Position numbers and translations under genes: made by a program | Notes under the pieces: model-generated | What the model saw: the letters and a program-made list of their open reading frames with translations, nothing else | What the model was told of the DNA's origin: nothing | Database searches by the model: none | Assembly: GCA_019359035.1 (NCBI GenBank) | Contig: JAHHIC010000086.1 | Span: forward strand, 1 to 64,000 | Source of the DNA: Scytonematopsis contorta HA4267-MV1 | GTDB taxonomy: Bacteria > Cyanobacteriota > Cyanobacteriia > Cyanobacteriales > Nostocaceae | Length of the DNA: 64,000 nucleotides | Direction: 5' to 3' | Shown here: positions 1 to 8,437 of the stretch, in pieces | Layout: the number at the start of each line of letters is the position of its first letter | How positions within the stretch are numbered: the first letter of the stretch is position 1

Positions 1-111
1 ATAATACAAGTATCAAATAATAGCTTTATACTGAATAGTCGTTTAGTACTAAACTGCTTTAGGATGACCATATTTTAGTGAAAAAATCTGTATTAGTAAA
101 TACAATTTTAG

Positions 112-126
112 ATGCGCTTACCCTGT
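112..126. repeat. IS-end-like 15-mer, inverted copy of 9859-9873
   Basis: The 15 bases ending just before the response-regulator stop are the exact reverse complement of 9859-9873, and similarity continues a few bases further inward (an A/T-rich stretch ending in GTA). A shared outer edge pointing in opposite directions is what paired insertion-sequence ends look like. No transposase can be assigned to this copy; its interior would lie at or before the window start. Confidence 0.35.
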
Positions 127-135
127 CAGCGATAC

Positions 136-783
136 TCAACAAGGTTGATTATTTACACCTAACAACGAGCTAGCAATAATTGCAGCTTGAGTTCGGTCGC
201 GCAAATTCAGCCGATCCAAAATACGGGTAATATGATTTTTAACAGTTTTTTCAGTGATATAAAGAGCCTCGGCAATTTCACGATTACTAGCTCCCTTGGC
301 AATTAATTTCAAAATATCGAGTTCTCTAGGTGTCAGTGCGTCCCAACCGGGAGGTGTGGACTTGGAAGCAAGGGGAATTTGCCCCATAACTTTCCCCAAT
401 CCGGGTCCGAGTTGGGTGTATCCTTTATGTACCATACGGATGGCTTGGGCAAGTTCTTCTGAAGGAGTATCTTTGAGTAAATATCCATAAGCACCGTAAC
501 GCAATGCTTGAGCGACATAATCATCATCGGCAAAGGTGGTAAGTACTAAAACTTTTGTGGTGTTAAATTGCTGACAAATTAAACGAGTAGCTGCAACCCC
601 ATCCATAATTGGCATCCGAATATCCATCAACACAATATCTGGCTGTAACCCTCCCACTTTATCAATGGCATCCTGTCCATTTTCTGCCTCTGCAACTACT
701 TCTAAATCTGTTTCTAATTTGAGTAATGCCTTAAGTCCACGACGAATTAAGCTTTCATCATCTACTAGTAATAAACGAATCAT
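136..783 (-). CDS. NarL/FixJ-type response regulator
   Basis: A 215-residue two-component transcription factor. The receiver domain (about residues 1-120) has the acidic pair D9/D10, phosphoacceptor D54 in LMDIRMP, T82/T83 and K104. A LuxR-type helix-turn-helix follows at about 150-200 (LTPRELDILKLIAKGASNREI). The start at 783 is preferred over a longer frame reaching 852, because the receiver begins directly at MIRLLLVDDE and the extra residues would lie inside the kinase gene. It sits 7 nt downstream of the histidine kinase on the same strand, so the two are co-transcribed and almost certainly a cognate pair. The regulon is unknown; the divergent secreted-protein genes starting at 2205 are the obvious candidates. 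Confidence 0.95.
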   Translation of the reverse strand: MIRLLLVDDESLIRRGLKALLKLETDLEVVAEAENGQDAIDKVGGLQPDIVLMDIRMPIMDGVAATRLICQQFNTTKVLVLTTFADDDYVAQALRYGAYGYLLKDTPSEELAQAIRMVHKGYTQLGPGLGKVMGQIPLASKSTPPGWDALTPRELDILKLIAKGASNREIAEALYITEKTVKNHITRILDRLNLRDRTQAAIIASSLLGVNNQPC

Positions 784-790
784 ATTGATT

Positions 791-2017
791 TTAGATTTGT
801 GAATAAGGAAAAAAGGCAATGATTTTACATCCTGCATATGGGGCAGCTTCAATATTTAAATTGCCACCAACAGTAAGAGCGCGATCGCTCATACTTTGCA
901 AGCCAAAACCAGTTGTATTTTGATTAATTTGAAAACCTTTACCATTGTCTTGAATAATTAATATTAAATTAGTTTGTACATGAATACTAATTTTCACTTC
1001 GGAGGCTGATGCATGTTTACAGATGTTTGTCAATCCCTCCTGAACAATTCGATAAACAGCAATTTTAATTTCATTTTTAATTGGTTGCTGTAAATCTATT
1101 TGTAAAATTGTAGAAATGCCGCTTGAACGTTTAAATTCTTCTACTAAATCAGCAATGGCTTCCGGGAGGGATAATCCAATAAGTGGGTCAACTCGCAGTG
1201 TTGTAACCGATTGACGTACTTCCTTCAGAGCATGAGAACCTAGTTGCTTGGCTTCCGTAAGAAATTCTGTTGCCTCGGATGGGTCAGTTTGCCATAGTTT
1301 CAAGGCAGCTTCTAAATGTAAGTTTAAAACCGTTAAAGCATGACCAACCGAATCGTGGATATCACGAGCAATGCGATTGCGCTCCTGTAAAGTCGCTAAT
1401 TCTTCAATTCTTAAAGTATACTCGCGTAACTGAGCGTTTGCAATAGCTAATTCTTGGCTCTTTATACTTAATTTTTGGCGACTTTGAAATTCTTGAACTA
1501 TGGCATTAACCGCCATCTGCATAAAAATTGTGCTAATACATAAAGTTAATGTTGAAACTAATGCAATCAATCCTAGCTGTTGATTAATAGCTAGAGGTTG
1601 AATTAAATTAACTTGTTTTGTTCGCTGTAATTGAGTTAGCAAAGCAAAGATGACTGCAACACCACTAATAAATGAACGAGTAACACCAGAAAATATTAAA
1701 CAATTACGAGCTATTAATACTATATAAAGTAAAGGAACAACTAAAATTCCTCCTAGTATTGAAGCAATTATAATTAAAGCGAATTCTAAACTGGTGTAAA
1801 TAATTTTATGTAGTTGGTTTTTGGATGGTAATTTTAAACCGATAATTCCAAATATCAACAAACATAATAAATTTAATATCGGCATTCTGGGTAAGCGTGA
1901 TATTAAATTAAATAAAAAAGCCAGAGATTCGCTACAAGCAACAATACCGAGCAAAACCCACTCTAAATAAAGTAGAAACCGCAGAGGATACTTGCGGTTA
2001 GTAACTAGATGAATCAT
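791..2017 (-). CDS. Membrane sensor histidine kinase (HisKA_3/NarX-DesK type)
   Basis: A 408-residue kinase. The N-terminal half (about residues 10-175) has five or six hydrophobic segments, so sensing is probably within or at the membrane. A short coiled linker (about 176-210) leads to the HisKA_3 dimerisation box with phosphoacceptor H221 in ARDIHDSVGHAL. The HATPase_c domain shows an N box (YRIVQEGLTNICKHA) and a G box (QDNGKGF, then GFGLQSM). This architecture is typical of DesK/LiaS-like envelope or membrane-state sensors; that role is inference. It partners the response regulator immediately downstream. Its start lies 187 nt from the divergent gene at 2205. Confidence 0.94.
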   Translation of the reverse strand: MIHLVTNRKYPLRFLLYLEWVLLGIVACSESLAFLFNLISRLPRMPILNLLCLLIFGIIGLKLPSKNQLHKIIYTSLEFALIIIASILGGILVVPLLYIVLIARNCLIFSGVTRSFISGVAVIFALLTQLQRTKQVNLIQPLAINQQLGLIALVSTLTLCISTIFMQMAVNAIVQEFQSRQKLSIKSQELAIANAQLREYTLRIEELATLQERNRIARDIHDSVGHALTVLNLHLEAALKLWQTDPSEATEFLTEAKQLGSHALKEVRQSVTTLRVDPLIGLSLPEAIADLVEEFKRSSGISTILQIDLQQPIKNEIKIAVYRIVQEGLTNICKHASASEVKISIHVQTNLILIIQDNGKGFQINQNTTGFGLQSMSDRALTVGGNLNIEAAPYAGCKIIAFFPYSQI

Positions 2018-2104
2018 GAAATCGATTCAATATTTTCTTTTACAACCAATAAAGATAACTTGACTTTTACCAAAACACCAGAAGAATAGGTCATTCCTAA
2101 AATT

Positions 2105-2118
2105 GGGACTATAGTCCC
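2105..2118. promoter_or_regulatory. 14-bp perfect palindrome in divergent promoter
   Basis: GGGACTATAGTCCC reads identically on both strands and lies between the kinase gene (start 2017, minus) and the Spy-like gene (start 2205, plus). Position and symmetry fit an operator for a dimeric regulator such as the linked response regulator. No binding data; inference only. Confidence 0.45.
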
Positions 2119-2204
2119 TATCAAATTGAGGACTTTAATCTCATGTGCTGCAAGTTCTGCAAAGCTTATGCTGTACACATCGAAACAGCATTCGTAAGCA
2201 CAAG

Positions 2205-2606
2205 ATGAAAAACAAGCTGATTTCAATATTCACTGGAGCGATTGTACTATCAACGCCATTAACAGCTACAGTTGCAATGGCTCAAACAACATCTCTAACC
2301 CAGATGTTTCCCGTCCTATCGGGAGTTTCACTAACTACTGAACAGCAAACTCAACTAGAACAGTTTAGTCAGCAAACCCTCCCATCTATTGAAAACGTTC
2401 TAACTGTTGAGCAAAAGTCACAGTTTGCAGCAGCGTTGGCAGAAGGCAAAGGGGTAAGGGTTGCTTTATTGTCTGTGAATCTTTCTGCCCAGCAACAAAA
2501 GCAAATACGAGATATTGTGCAATCAAAAAGACCTCAAATTATGCAAACATTAACCCCGCAACAAAAGCGGCAGGTAATGCAAAATTTTTGGTCACTCAAA
2601 CAATAA
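2205..2606 (+). CDS. Spy/CpxP-like secreted protein
   Basis: A 133-residue protein with a clear signal peptide (basic MKNKLIS, hydrophobic core, cleavage near AMAQ). The mature part is helical and Gln-rich, with repeated LT-x-x-Q type motifs (LTTEQQTQLEQF, LTVEQKSQFAAAL, LTPQQKRQVMQNF), the hallmark of the Spy/CpxP periplasmic chaperone and stress-sensor fold. The start at 2205 is chosen because it begins the signal peptide; an in-frame start at 2145 would add a non-signal leader. It is divergent from a two-component operon, which is how Spy-like genes are often controlled in other bacteria. Exact function is inferred. Confidence 0.75.
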   Translation: MKNKLISIFTGAIVLSTPLTATVAMAQTTSLTQMFPVLSGVSLTTEQQTQLEQFSQQTLPSIENVLTVEQKSQFAAALAEGKGVRVALLSVNLSAQQQKQIRDIVQSKRPQIMQTLTPQQKRQVMQNFWSLKQ

Positions 2607-2670
2607 GGAAATTAATCGAATCAAGTAAGTAAACAAACATTCAATCTCAAAATCAACAAAGGTAAAAATT

Positions 2671-3117
2671 ATGAAATCTCTACTCAGTATATCCCTTCTT
2701 GGATTAGTTGTAATTACAACTAGCTTACCCGCTTCTGCTGGGCAAGTTATAGGTCGCAGGGGCAGCACTGCAAGCAGCAATGGTGTTGTAATTCAAAATC
2801 CACAAGGTGGTTATTTTGGTGCTGGCAATGGGACAGTTACGGGTGTTAATGGCGGCAGTGCTAGCGGGCAATTTAAGTTTAAAACAAACGGTCAAGGAGG
2901 TGGTAGCTACAGCGGTAATGGAACAGCTACAACTAGAAATGGTAACACTTATACTGGAATCACTAATGGTACTGCGAGTTACAATCAAACCTCTGGTTAT
3001 AACGGTCAAAACACCACAACTGTAAATGGTACTACCTACACCACAACTACTGCCAATGGTACAACCACAGTAACAACACCCTCTGGTTCTCGTAGCTTCA
3101 TGCATCCACGTAAGTAA
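2671..3117 (+). CDS. Secreted Gly/Asn/Thr-rich protein
   Basis: A 148-residue protein with a signal peptide (MKSLLSISLLGLVVITTSLPASA) followed by a low-complexity mature region built of Gly-Asn-Gly-Thr-like repeats (NGT, GNGTATT, TTTANGTTTV). No catalytic motif is visible. Such sequences form exported beta-rich or disordered surface proteins in cyanobacteria. It lies 64 nt after the Spy-like gene on the same strand and may share its promoter. A purine-rich AAAGG stretch precedes the start. Function unknown. Confidence 0.7.
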   Translation: MKSLLSISLLGLVVITTSLPASAGQVIGRRGSTASSNGVVIQNPQGGYFGAGNGTVTGVNGGSASGQFKFKTNGQGGGSYSGNGTATTRNGNTYTGITNGTASYNQTSGYNGQNTTTVNGTTYTTTTANGTTTVTTPSGSRSFMHPRK

Positions 3118-3202
3118 TTTTAAGTAATTTAAGAGGGGCACTCAAATTCAAGAGCGTCCCTTCAAACATACCAAAAATCTTAAAAATATAAATATCAAGC
3201 AA

Positions 3203-4060
3203 ATGAATTACGCAAATGCGTTTGTAAAAATTTTACCTTTTTTCTTAATTTTAGTTTTAATAGAAGCATTAGTAATTGTGAAATGGAAGAAACAAAAATA
3301 TCCTTGGCAAGAAAGTTTAACTTCATTTTTAATTGCAATCGGGCATCGTATCTCGCAATTGATTCCATCTAGTGGCTTGCTATTATTTGCTTGGAACCAT
3401 CGTATTTTTACTATTTCTCTCAACTCTTGGTGGAATGTGCTGTTACTATTTATTCTTTTAGAATTTTGCTACTACTGGTTTCATCGAGCATCGCACCGTA
3501 TCCGTTGGTTTTGGGCTAGTCATCTCGTCCATCATTCACCCGAAAATTTTAACCTTTCAACAGCGTACCGTTTGGGATGGACGGGGGGAATATCTGGAAG
3601 TGCAATATTTTTTATGCCGCTTGCTTGGCTAGGTTTTGAGCCATTTGCAGTTGGGGCTGCCCTCTTGTTGAATTTACTTTATCAGTTCTGGATTCACACT
3701 GAATTAATTCCTAAATTAGGCATATTTGAATGGCTTTTTAACACTCCTTCTCACCACCGAGTCCATCATGCTTCCAATTCTGAATATATAGACCAAAATT
3801 TTGGTGGTGTCTTAATTATTTTTGACCGTTTATTTGGCACTTTTACTCCAGAAAACACATTGAACCCACCAATTTACGGATTAACTCACCCAATAGCGTC
3901 TCGCAATCCGTTTAAAATTGCCCTCACAGAATGGATGCAAATTTTCAAAGATATTATTTCGGCTCATTCTTGGCAAGAGCGCTTTTGTTATGCATTTGCT
4001 CCTCCAAATTGGAAGTTAAACTACACCGCCACCAAAAGTAAGCGAGAACCGAGGAGATAA
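3203..4060 (+). CDS. Sterol desaturase / fatty acid hydroxylase superfamily protein
   Basis: A 285-residue integral membrane protein with several hydrophobic segments and the three His clusters that bind the di-iron centre in this superfamily: HRASH, HLVHH and HHRVHH. These enzymes hydroxylate or desaturate lipids or carotenoids using O2 at the membrane; the substrate here cannot be told. The N-terminus begins with a membrane segment. It follows the secreted-protein gene by 85 nt on the same strand, so a link to the membrane-sensing kinase is possible but unproven. Confidence 0.88.
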   Translation: MNYANAFVKILPFFLILVLIEALVIVKWKKQKYPWQESLTSFLIAIGHRISQLIPSSGLLLFAWNHRIFTISLNSWWNVLLLFILLEFCYYWFHRASHRIRWFWASHLVHHSPENFNLSTAYRLGWTGGISGSAIFFMPLAWLGFEPFAVGAALLLNLLYQFWIHTELIPKLGIFEWLFNTPSHHRVHHASNSEYIDQNFGGVLIIFDRLFGTFTPENTLNPPIYGLTHPIASRNPFKIALTEWMQIFKDIISAHSWQERFCYAFAPPNWKLNYTATKSKREPRR

Positions 4061-4247
4061 GCTTCAGCTCAAAAAACTAAGACAAGAACCATTTTTGTAC
4101 ACAAATACGGATGGCTTACTAGCTATAACTCTGTTTTATTTTTTCAACCAACTTTAGGTGCTGAATGGGAACACTTTTCGTCCTTTTTAAAATAGCTGGA
4201 ACTATTGCTATACATGTATTTTAGCCTAAAATATTTTCCCTGTTCAT

Positions 4248-5294
4248 TTATTCTTCCCCATGAAGCTTATAAAAAGCACTAATTGCAGCTTTCTGCTCCG
4301 CTCCAACAACATAACGCTTAAAAGCACCATCTGTACTATGACCAGTAAGTTTTCGTGCGTGAGTGGGGTCTAGTCCATCAAGTAATAGCATTGAAGCGAA
4401 GGTGTGCCTAAAAGCATGGGGATGAAGGTCTGGTAGTCCAGCCAATTTACCAATCCTTTTTATCGCAGTGTAAATTCCTTGATAACTCAGCCTTGCATTA
4501 AATGGCTCATGTATTCGAGTATATTCTGGTATACTGTTATGATAAGAAAGCAACAAAGGATGATTACCCTGCATCTTTTCTCCCCCAGCACTACGAGCAT
4601 CAAGGTAATTATTAATGTATTGACGACTTTCTCTTAATAGCGGTACTATTCTTGGTTTTTTGTCCTTGGTTTCTGTGATTAAAATTAATTTTCCATCGTA
4701 ATCTTCTATATTTAGAGAAGCTACTTCATTCGCACGTAAACCGTAAAGCAGTATATGTAATAGCGCTAAGTCTCGTATTTTTGTCGGTCCATCAAATTGT
4801 TCCAAAGCCGATTTAACCGCTTCAAGTTCATCTTGTTGTAAATCCTGAGGTTTTGGTTCTGAGAGTTTTTCCAGTTTGATACCCAGCATGGGGCTTGTCT
4901 CAATTATATCCGGGTAAGTGAGGCGCATCCAATTGAAAAAACTTTTTAATGTGGAGAGGGCTGAATTAACTGTTGATTTAGACAATGATTCACCCTGTGG
5001 TGTTTTAACTTCAAGCTGAAGGTACTCTTTATAATTCGCTAAATGACGAGACCGAATTTGTCTAAAACTGAGGTCTGTCCAAGCTAAAAATCTTTGTAGT
5101 TCCCGTGTATAAACAGTTTGAGTATTTTTGGATAAACTGGTACTCTTCAAAAATTCTTGGACTTTTTGCCACCTCAAGTCAGATATTACTGGAACTTGAA
5201 GATGCTTCGACCTGTCAGTAATTTTAGATGAACCACCATCAATCGTTATCAAATGGATTGGAGGGAGTTTATAATCTTCATTTTTAGGGAACAT
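4248..5294 (-). CDS. Tyrosine recombinase / integrase (XerC/D-like)
   Basis: A 348-residue site-specific recombinase. The SAM-like core-binding domain is at about residues 38-125, then the catalytic domain. All catalytic positions can be seen: R187 (GLRANE), a Lys near 210, H293 and R296 (HPHAFRHTF), H319 (LTGHS) and nucleophile Y328 (FKRYVVG). It should be active. It stands alone between the hydroxylase gene and a repeat-rich region, so it may serve integration or dimer resolution of the plasmid or a mobile segment. No att or dif-like core was identified beside it. Confidence 0.92.
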   Translation of the reverse strand: MFPKNEDYKLPPIHLITIDGGSSKITDRSKHLQVPVISDLRWQKVQEFLKSTSLSKNTQTVYTRELQRFLAWTDLSFRQIRSRHLANYKEYLQLEVKTPQGESLSKSTVNSALSTLKSFFNWMRLTYPDIIETSPMLGIKLEKLSEPKPQDLQQDELEAVKSALEQFDGPTKIRDLALLHILLYGLRANEVASLNIEDYDGKLILITETKDKKPRIVPLLRESRQYINNYLDARSAGGEKMQGNHPLLLSYHNSIPEYTRIHEPFNARLSYQGIYTAIKRIGKLAGLPDLHPHAFRHTFASMLLLDGLDPTHARKLTGHSTDGAFKRYVVGAEQKAAISAFYKLHGEE

Positions 5295-5576
5295 AATGAT
5301 ACTCCAATGAATATTAAGTCGAAAAAATTACTGTCCATTTCTGATTTGACATCAAAAAGCTTGTAAAATTCAATATTTTTATTGTTGCTGTGCCTGCAAT
5401 TCACTTGTGCGACTTACCATTGTTTTGCTTTTATAAGCTTTAATATCGCGATCGCCAAAAACAATATAAGTTTCTGTAATGTTTGAAGAATTCCTACTTT
5501 AAAGCAATACCCACGTATTACTTTAACATTTACCTAAAAAATAGCTGACAAAAGTCAAGCAATTAAAATAGAAATA

Positions 5577-5993
5577 TTAATTCAAATATACTGCTGATGT
5601 TTGAAAAGCTTCTTCTGGAGTTCCGAAAAAAGTACCGTTATCGAAGACGCTAATTTCGTACTTTTCATTGCTGTAAGTATAAAACGCCATCGACCACCTT
5701 TCTTCATTACCTTTGTAACGCAAGCGACACAGATGAGTCGGGGTATTTGCTAACCTTTCTCTATATTCTGAGCGTGTTACTCCAAATCTTGAGGGGTCAA
5801 AATTTTCTGGGATATCTGGTTCTGTGTAAGCATCTATATAACAGAAATAGCTTTTAAAACGTACATCTATACGTGTATATTTTCCAGCATAGTGTTTTTC
5901 GGCATAAGCTAATATACGCTGCGTTGTCGATTGTTTAACTTTTTCAGGTATTTTTACACCACCTGAGTGCGGGTCGTTTACCCATGTTCCCAT
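5577..5993 (-). CDS. Conserved hypothetical protein
   Basis: A 138-residue soluble protein without signal peptide or membrane segment. It starts MGTWVNDPHSGGVKIP and ends AFQTSAVYLN. It resembles a conserved family of unknown function that I recall from cyanobacteria and other bacteria, with a characteristic THLCRLRY and WSMAFYTYS core. It is flanked by non-coding DNA on both sides and shows no operon partner. Aromatic-rich composition suggests a compact beta-containing fold. No function assigned. Confidence 0.75.
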   Translation of the reverse strand: MGTWVNDPHSGGVKIPEKVKQSTTQRILAYAEKHYAGKYTRIDVRFKSYFCYIDAYTEPDIPENFDPSRFGVTRSEYRERLANTPTHLCRLRYKGNEERWSMAFYTYSNEKYEISVFDNGTFFGTPEEAFQTSAVYLN

Positions 5994-6447
5994 AATGAAT
6001 TTTCGCGTAGTAGTAATTCAATTATTTTATCGTTGCTTGAAAACAAAAAATAGGGGATTCGGGATGGAAGCACGAAGACTGTCGCACCTGAAAACTGTAA
6101 AAATTTGTAAAAATTATGTACCTATAAAAAAATTTGTGCTGTCATAAAAGTGTGAGAAGCACAGTTTACTTATGATTGTCAATAGTTATTTTAAAAATAG
6201 CTGAAAGACGAAAGATAATCTGGGTAAAGCGGAACAGAGTAAAAACCCTTGCTTTAGTACCTTAGTTCTATATTCCCAGTGGTGGAAAATGTTTAATTTG
6301 CGATTGATTGTCCACATTATGCTTTGAATTAGACATGCTACAAAAATTATAAACACTACAACGTAAAATAAGTACCACTTATCTTTTGTACGACTAAATC
6401 TACGATTAATATCTCATTTAGTAGTGCCTGTATACTACTTTGTTGGT
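5994..6447. other. Non-coding stretch
   Basis: About 450 bases of A/T-rich DNA without a credible reading frame. I see only short A/T runs and no strong hairpin. It leads into the inverted-repeat element that begins at 6448. Confidence 0.5.
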
Positions 6448-6770
6448 TATAGGTTTACTGAAAAGCTGCAAATTCTTACTCAAAAGCTGCAAATTTTTTG
6501 CACAAAAGTTGCAAAAACTAAGGGAAAAGCTAAAATTAAATACGATTAAAAGTGCTGAAAGCTTTTTATCGCAATAGTTTTGCCCTCCCTATCTGTCAAA
6601 CCCACAAATTTGCATCTTTTGCGTTAATTACTCCGGAAATTTGCATCTTTTGCGTTAATTACTCCGGAAATTTGCAACAGTCTGTAAAAATTTGCATCTT
6701 TTGTGTAAAAGCGGATGCCTGAAACAACGTAATTACGTCCTAAAATTTGCAACTTTTAAGTAAACCTATA
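6448..6770. repeat. 323-bp inverted-repeat element with iteron-like repeats
   Basis: The outer 27 bases (6448-6474 and 6744-6770) are inverted copies with 25 matches. Inside, the word AAATTTGCAnCTTTT or a close variant occurs three times in one orientation on the left (6461, 6482, 6504) and about five times in the opposite orientation on the right (6606, 6637, 6668, 6688, 6743). No gene fits in the element. It could be a non-autonomous transposable element with subterminal transposase sites, or an iteron-type replication or partition site. No clear target duplication is visible beyond a possible TA. Confidence 0.7.
6606..6667 (+). repeat. Tandem 31-bp direct repeat (two exact copies)
   Basis: Bases 6606-6636 and 6637-6667 are identical 31-mers, each starting with the AAATTTGCATCTTTT word and ending CTCCGG. 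The spacing is close to three helical turns, so both words face the same side of DNA, as in protein-binding iterons. They form part of the right half of the 6448-6770 element. Confidence 0.85.
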
Positions 6771-6975
6771 TCGGTTCGCGCATAAAGTAAAATCCTGGAA
6801 ACGAATTTATAAGGGTTTCAACCTATAGAATTCGCGCATCAAATAAAATTTCTCAAAGTCGTTAGTTTCCGCTCTACAACCAACATAAGTCGGCGATCGC
6901 TGTCCTAACCCTACTGCCCAAACCCTATTGTGTCGTAAAGACGAAAATCAGAAAATTTCACTTTATGCACGCTCT

Positions 6976-7254
6976 ATATGGATTACTACGGCTACCTAAA
7001 AGGTACTGATTTCAATACTTTCAGACTCAATCGCTCTTTATCCCCTAGTAATTTAATTAGGTTTGTTAACTTTGTTAGATATTTTTACAGCACTCTTGTA
7101 TACACCTATAAAGATTAACAATGCTACTTCCTTCTGTTTCTCACACCTAATTTTACTAGGGGATATATGGATTACTACGGCTATTACTACGGCTACCTAA
7201 AAGCTCCTGATTTCAATACTTTCAGGTTAAATAGCTTTTATCCCCTAGTAATTC
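6976..7254. repeat. Duplicated 78/90-bp unit flanking a small inverted repeat
   Basis: Copy 1 (6976-7053) and copy 2 (7165-7254) share start (ATATGGATTACTACGGCTA), middle (GATTTCAATACTTTCAG) and end (ATCCCCTAGTAATT); copy 2 has an extra 12-bp internal duplication. Between them, about 7042-7163 is bounded by an inverted TCCCCTAGTAA...ACCTAATT type repeat. The layout suggests small mobile or recombination-generated repeats next to the truncated toxin gene. No coding potential. Confidence 0.7.
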
Positions 7255-7298
7255 TACATCGCCAGACTCAGCACTCAATAACCTCAATTGACAATTAA

Positions 7299-7508
7299 CT
7301 AGCCTATTCCATACGGAAAACGACGTGTCATGCATCGTCTCACATCCTCATCAATTACAACGTAGCGCGTAGGAGCTTCTCTAATTCGATAGACTGCTTC
7401 CTCAATAGCATTAATGAAAGCCTGTGCAACATCAACCCGCTGCAAGTTGTAATATTTAACGGCCTCAGCATATTCTGTGAGAGCTTCTGGATGAAATAAA
7501 TACTTCAT
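7299..7508 (-). pseudogene. Truncated RelE/ParE-family toxin
   Basis: A 69-residue N-terminal part of a type II toxin (MKYLFHPEALTEYAEAV..., ending RRFPYGIG then stop). Full family members run to about 95-100 residues and continue past FPYGI with the last beta strands and the basic C-terminus, which are missing here. The break coincides with the edge of the repeat block at 6976-7254 and about 45 nt of unrelated sequence. The start overlaps the antitoxin stop by one base (TAATG), so translation was coupled. The protein is probably inactive because the C-terminal active-site region is absent. Confidence 0.8.
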
Positions 7509-7735
7509 TATTCAAGCAACTGTCTAACTTGAGCGAGAGCTTCTTCTCCTGGAATCGGTTGCACAGAACCGTCTCGAATTTCATCTCGTCGTCTCTTTGC
7601 CTCACTAATCCAAGCAGTTTGGATTGTTGGGTCAGTATCGAACTCCAGGCTTTCAACTAGCTTTTCTGCTAACAATGCCCTAGATGCACTCTTGAGTGCT
7701 AAAAGTTCTTCTGTGAGTTCCTCAATTGATTTCAT
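7508..7735 (-). CDS. Antitoxin, addiction-module component (TIGR02574-like)
   Basis: A 75-residue acidic helical protein beginning MKSIEELTEELLALKSASRALLAEKLVESL and ending ALAQVRQLLE, the typical shape of the putative addiction-module antitoxins paired with ParE/RelE-like toxins. The start at 7735 is chosen as it matches the family N-terminus; an in-frame start at 7777 would add 14 atypical residues. It lies directly upstream of the truncated toxin with a one-base overlap. With the partner broken, it may persist as an orphan antitoxin or autorepressor. Confidence 0.8.
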   Translation of the reverse strand: MKSIEELTEELLALKSASRALLAEKLVESLEFDTDPTIQTAWISEAKRRRDEIRDGSVQPIPGEEALAQVRQLLE

Positions 7736-7944
7736 CAAACCTCCCAGAGCTAACGGTTCTATTTTACAAGATAGCAAAAATTCAAAGTCCGCATAAGGCG
7801 CAAATAAATTGACTCTGCGCTCTTTTATATTGGTAAACTGAAGCTAGTTCAGACCAAGATTGTTGCCTGCTATAGACAACGATAAATCAAGGGTTTTAGC
7901 CCACGAAATGGTTAAATTTTATTATGTCTCTACAGGAAATTAAT

Positions 7945-8418
7945 ATGCCTAAGCCATTTAAACAGAAATGTTCAATTTGCTCCCAGCTAACCACCAAAAA
8001 AGCAAGGCTGTTACACGGTGAAGAGGGTGATGGCTGCTGGGACGACAAGTATTGCCACAACCGTCGCTCTTTTTACAGAAAACAGGCTCGGACAAATAAT
8101 GGTGAAAACACTATACAATCTGTTGTTGTAGAACCACCCCAGAATTATTTTGCAATTCTCCTACTTTATAAAGACCCTGGAGAGCGACCTTTACACGCTT
8201 TGGGTGCTGAATTGTGGCAGGGGCAAACACCTAATTGTAAACTGCAACCCATACATTGCTTTGGGTTAACTGGTGGGACAATTAGGGAATATACGGAGCA
8301 AGTACTTGAAGCATTTTCAAAGCAATGCGGTACGAGTCTTAATAAATACAAAGATATTTTTGAGGTTAGCCCTGAAAAATGTCCCATACGTCCCTGTCCC
8401 CTACACCCTGAAAGTTAA
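7945..8418 (+). CDS. Hypothetical protein with Cys-rich N-terminus
   Basis: A protein of 157 residues from the start at 7945 (an alternative start at 7924 adds seven). AGGAA lies 8 nt before 7945, which favours that start. The N-terminus has Cys/His spacing resembling a small zinc-binding element (CSICSQL, then GDGCWDDKYCHNRRSFY). The middle region (NYFAILLLYKDPGERPLHALGAELW) and the end (CPIRPCPLH) show no enzyme motif. It is 19 nt upstream of the next gene on the same strand and likely co-transcribed. A nucleic-acid-related role is only a guess. Confidence 0.65.
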   Translation: MPKPFKQKCSICSQLTTKKARLLHGEEGDGCWDDKYCHNRRSFYRKQARTNNGENTIQSVVVEPPQNYFAILLLYKDPGERPLHALGAELWQGQTPNCKLQPIHCFGLTGGTIREYTEQVLEAFSKQCGTSLNKYKDIFEVSPEKCPIRPCPLHPES

Positions 8419-8437
8419 ACAAATACATTTAGTCGAT

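Noticed and set aside
2014-2226. 70-codon minus frame overlapping the divergent promoter
   Set aside because: It covers the promoter and signal-peptide region of the Spy-like gene, has no ribosome-binding site and no family-like sequence.
6601-6770. Possible CRISPR array at the TTTGCATCTTTT repeats
   Set aside because: Repeats are tandem without unique spacers of constant length and occur in both orientations; no cas gene nearby.
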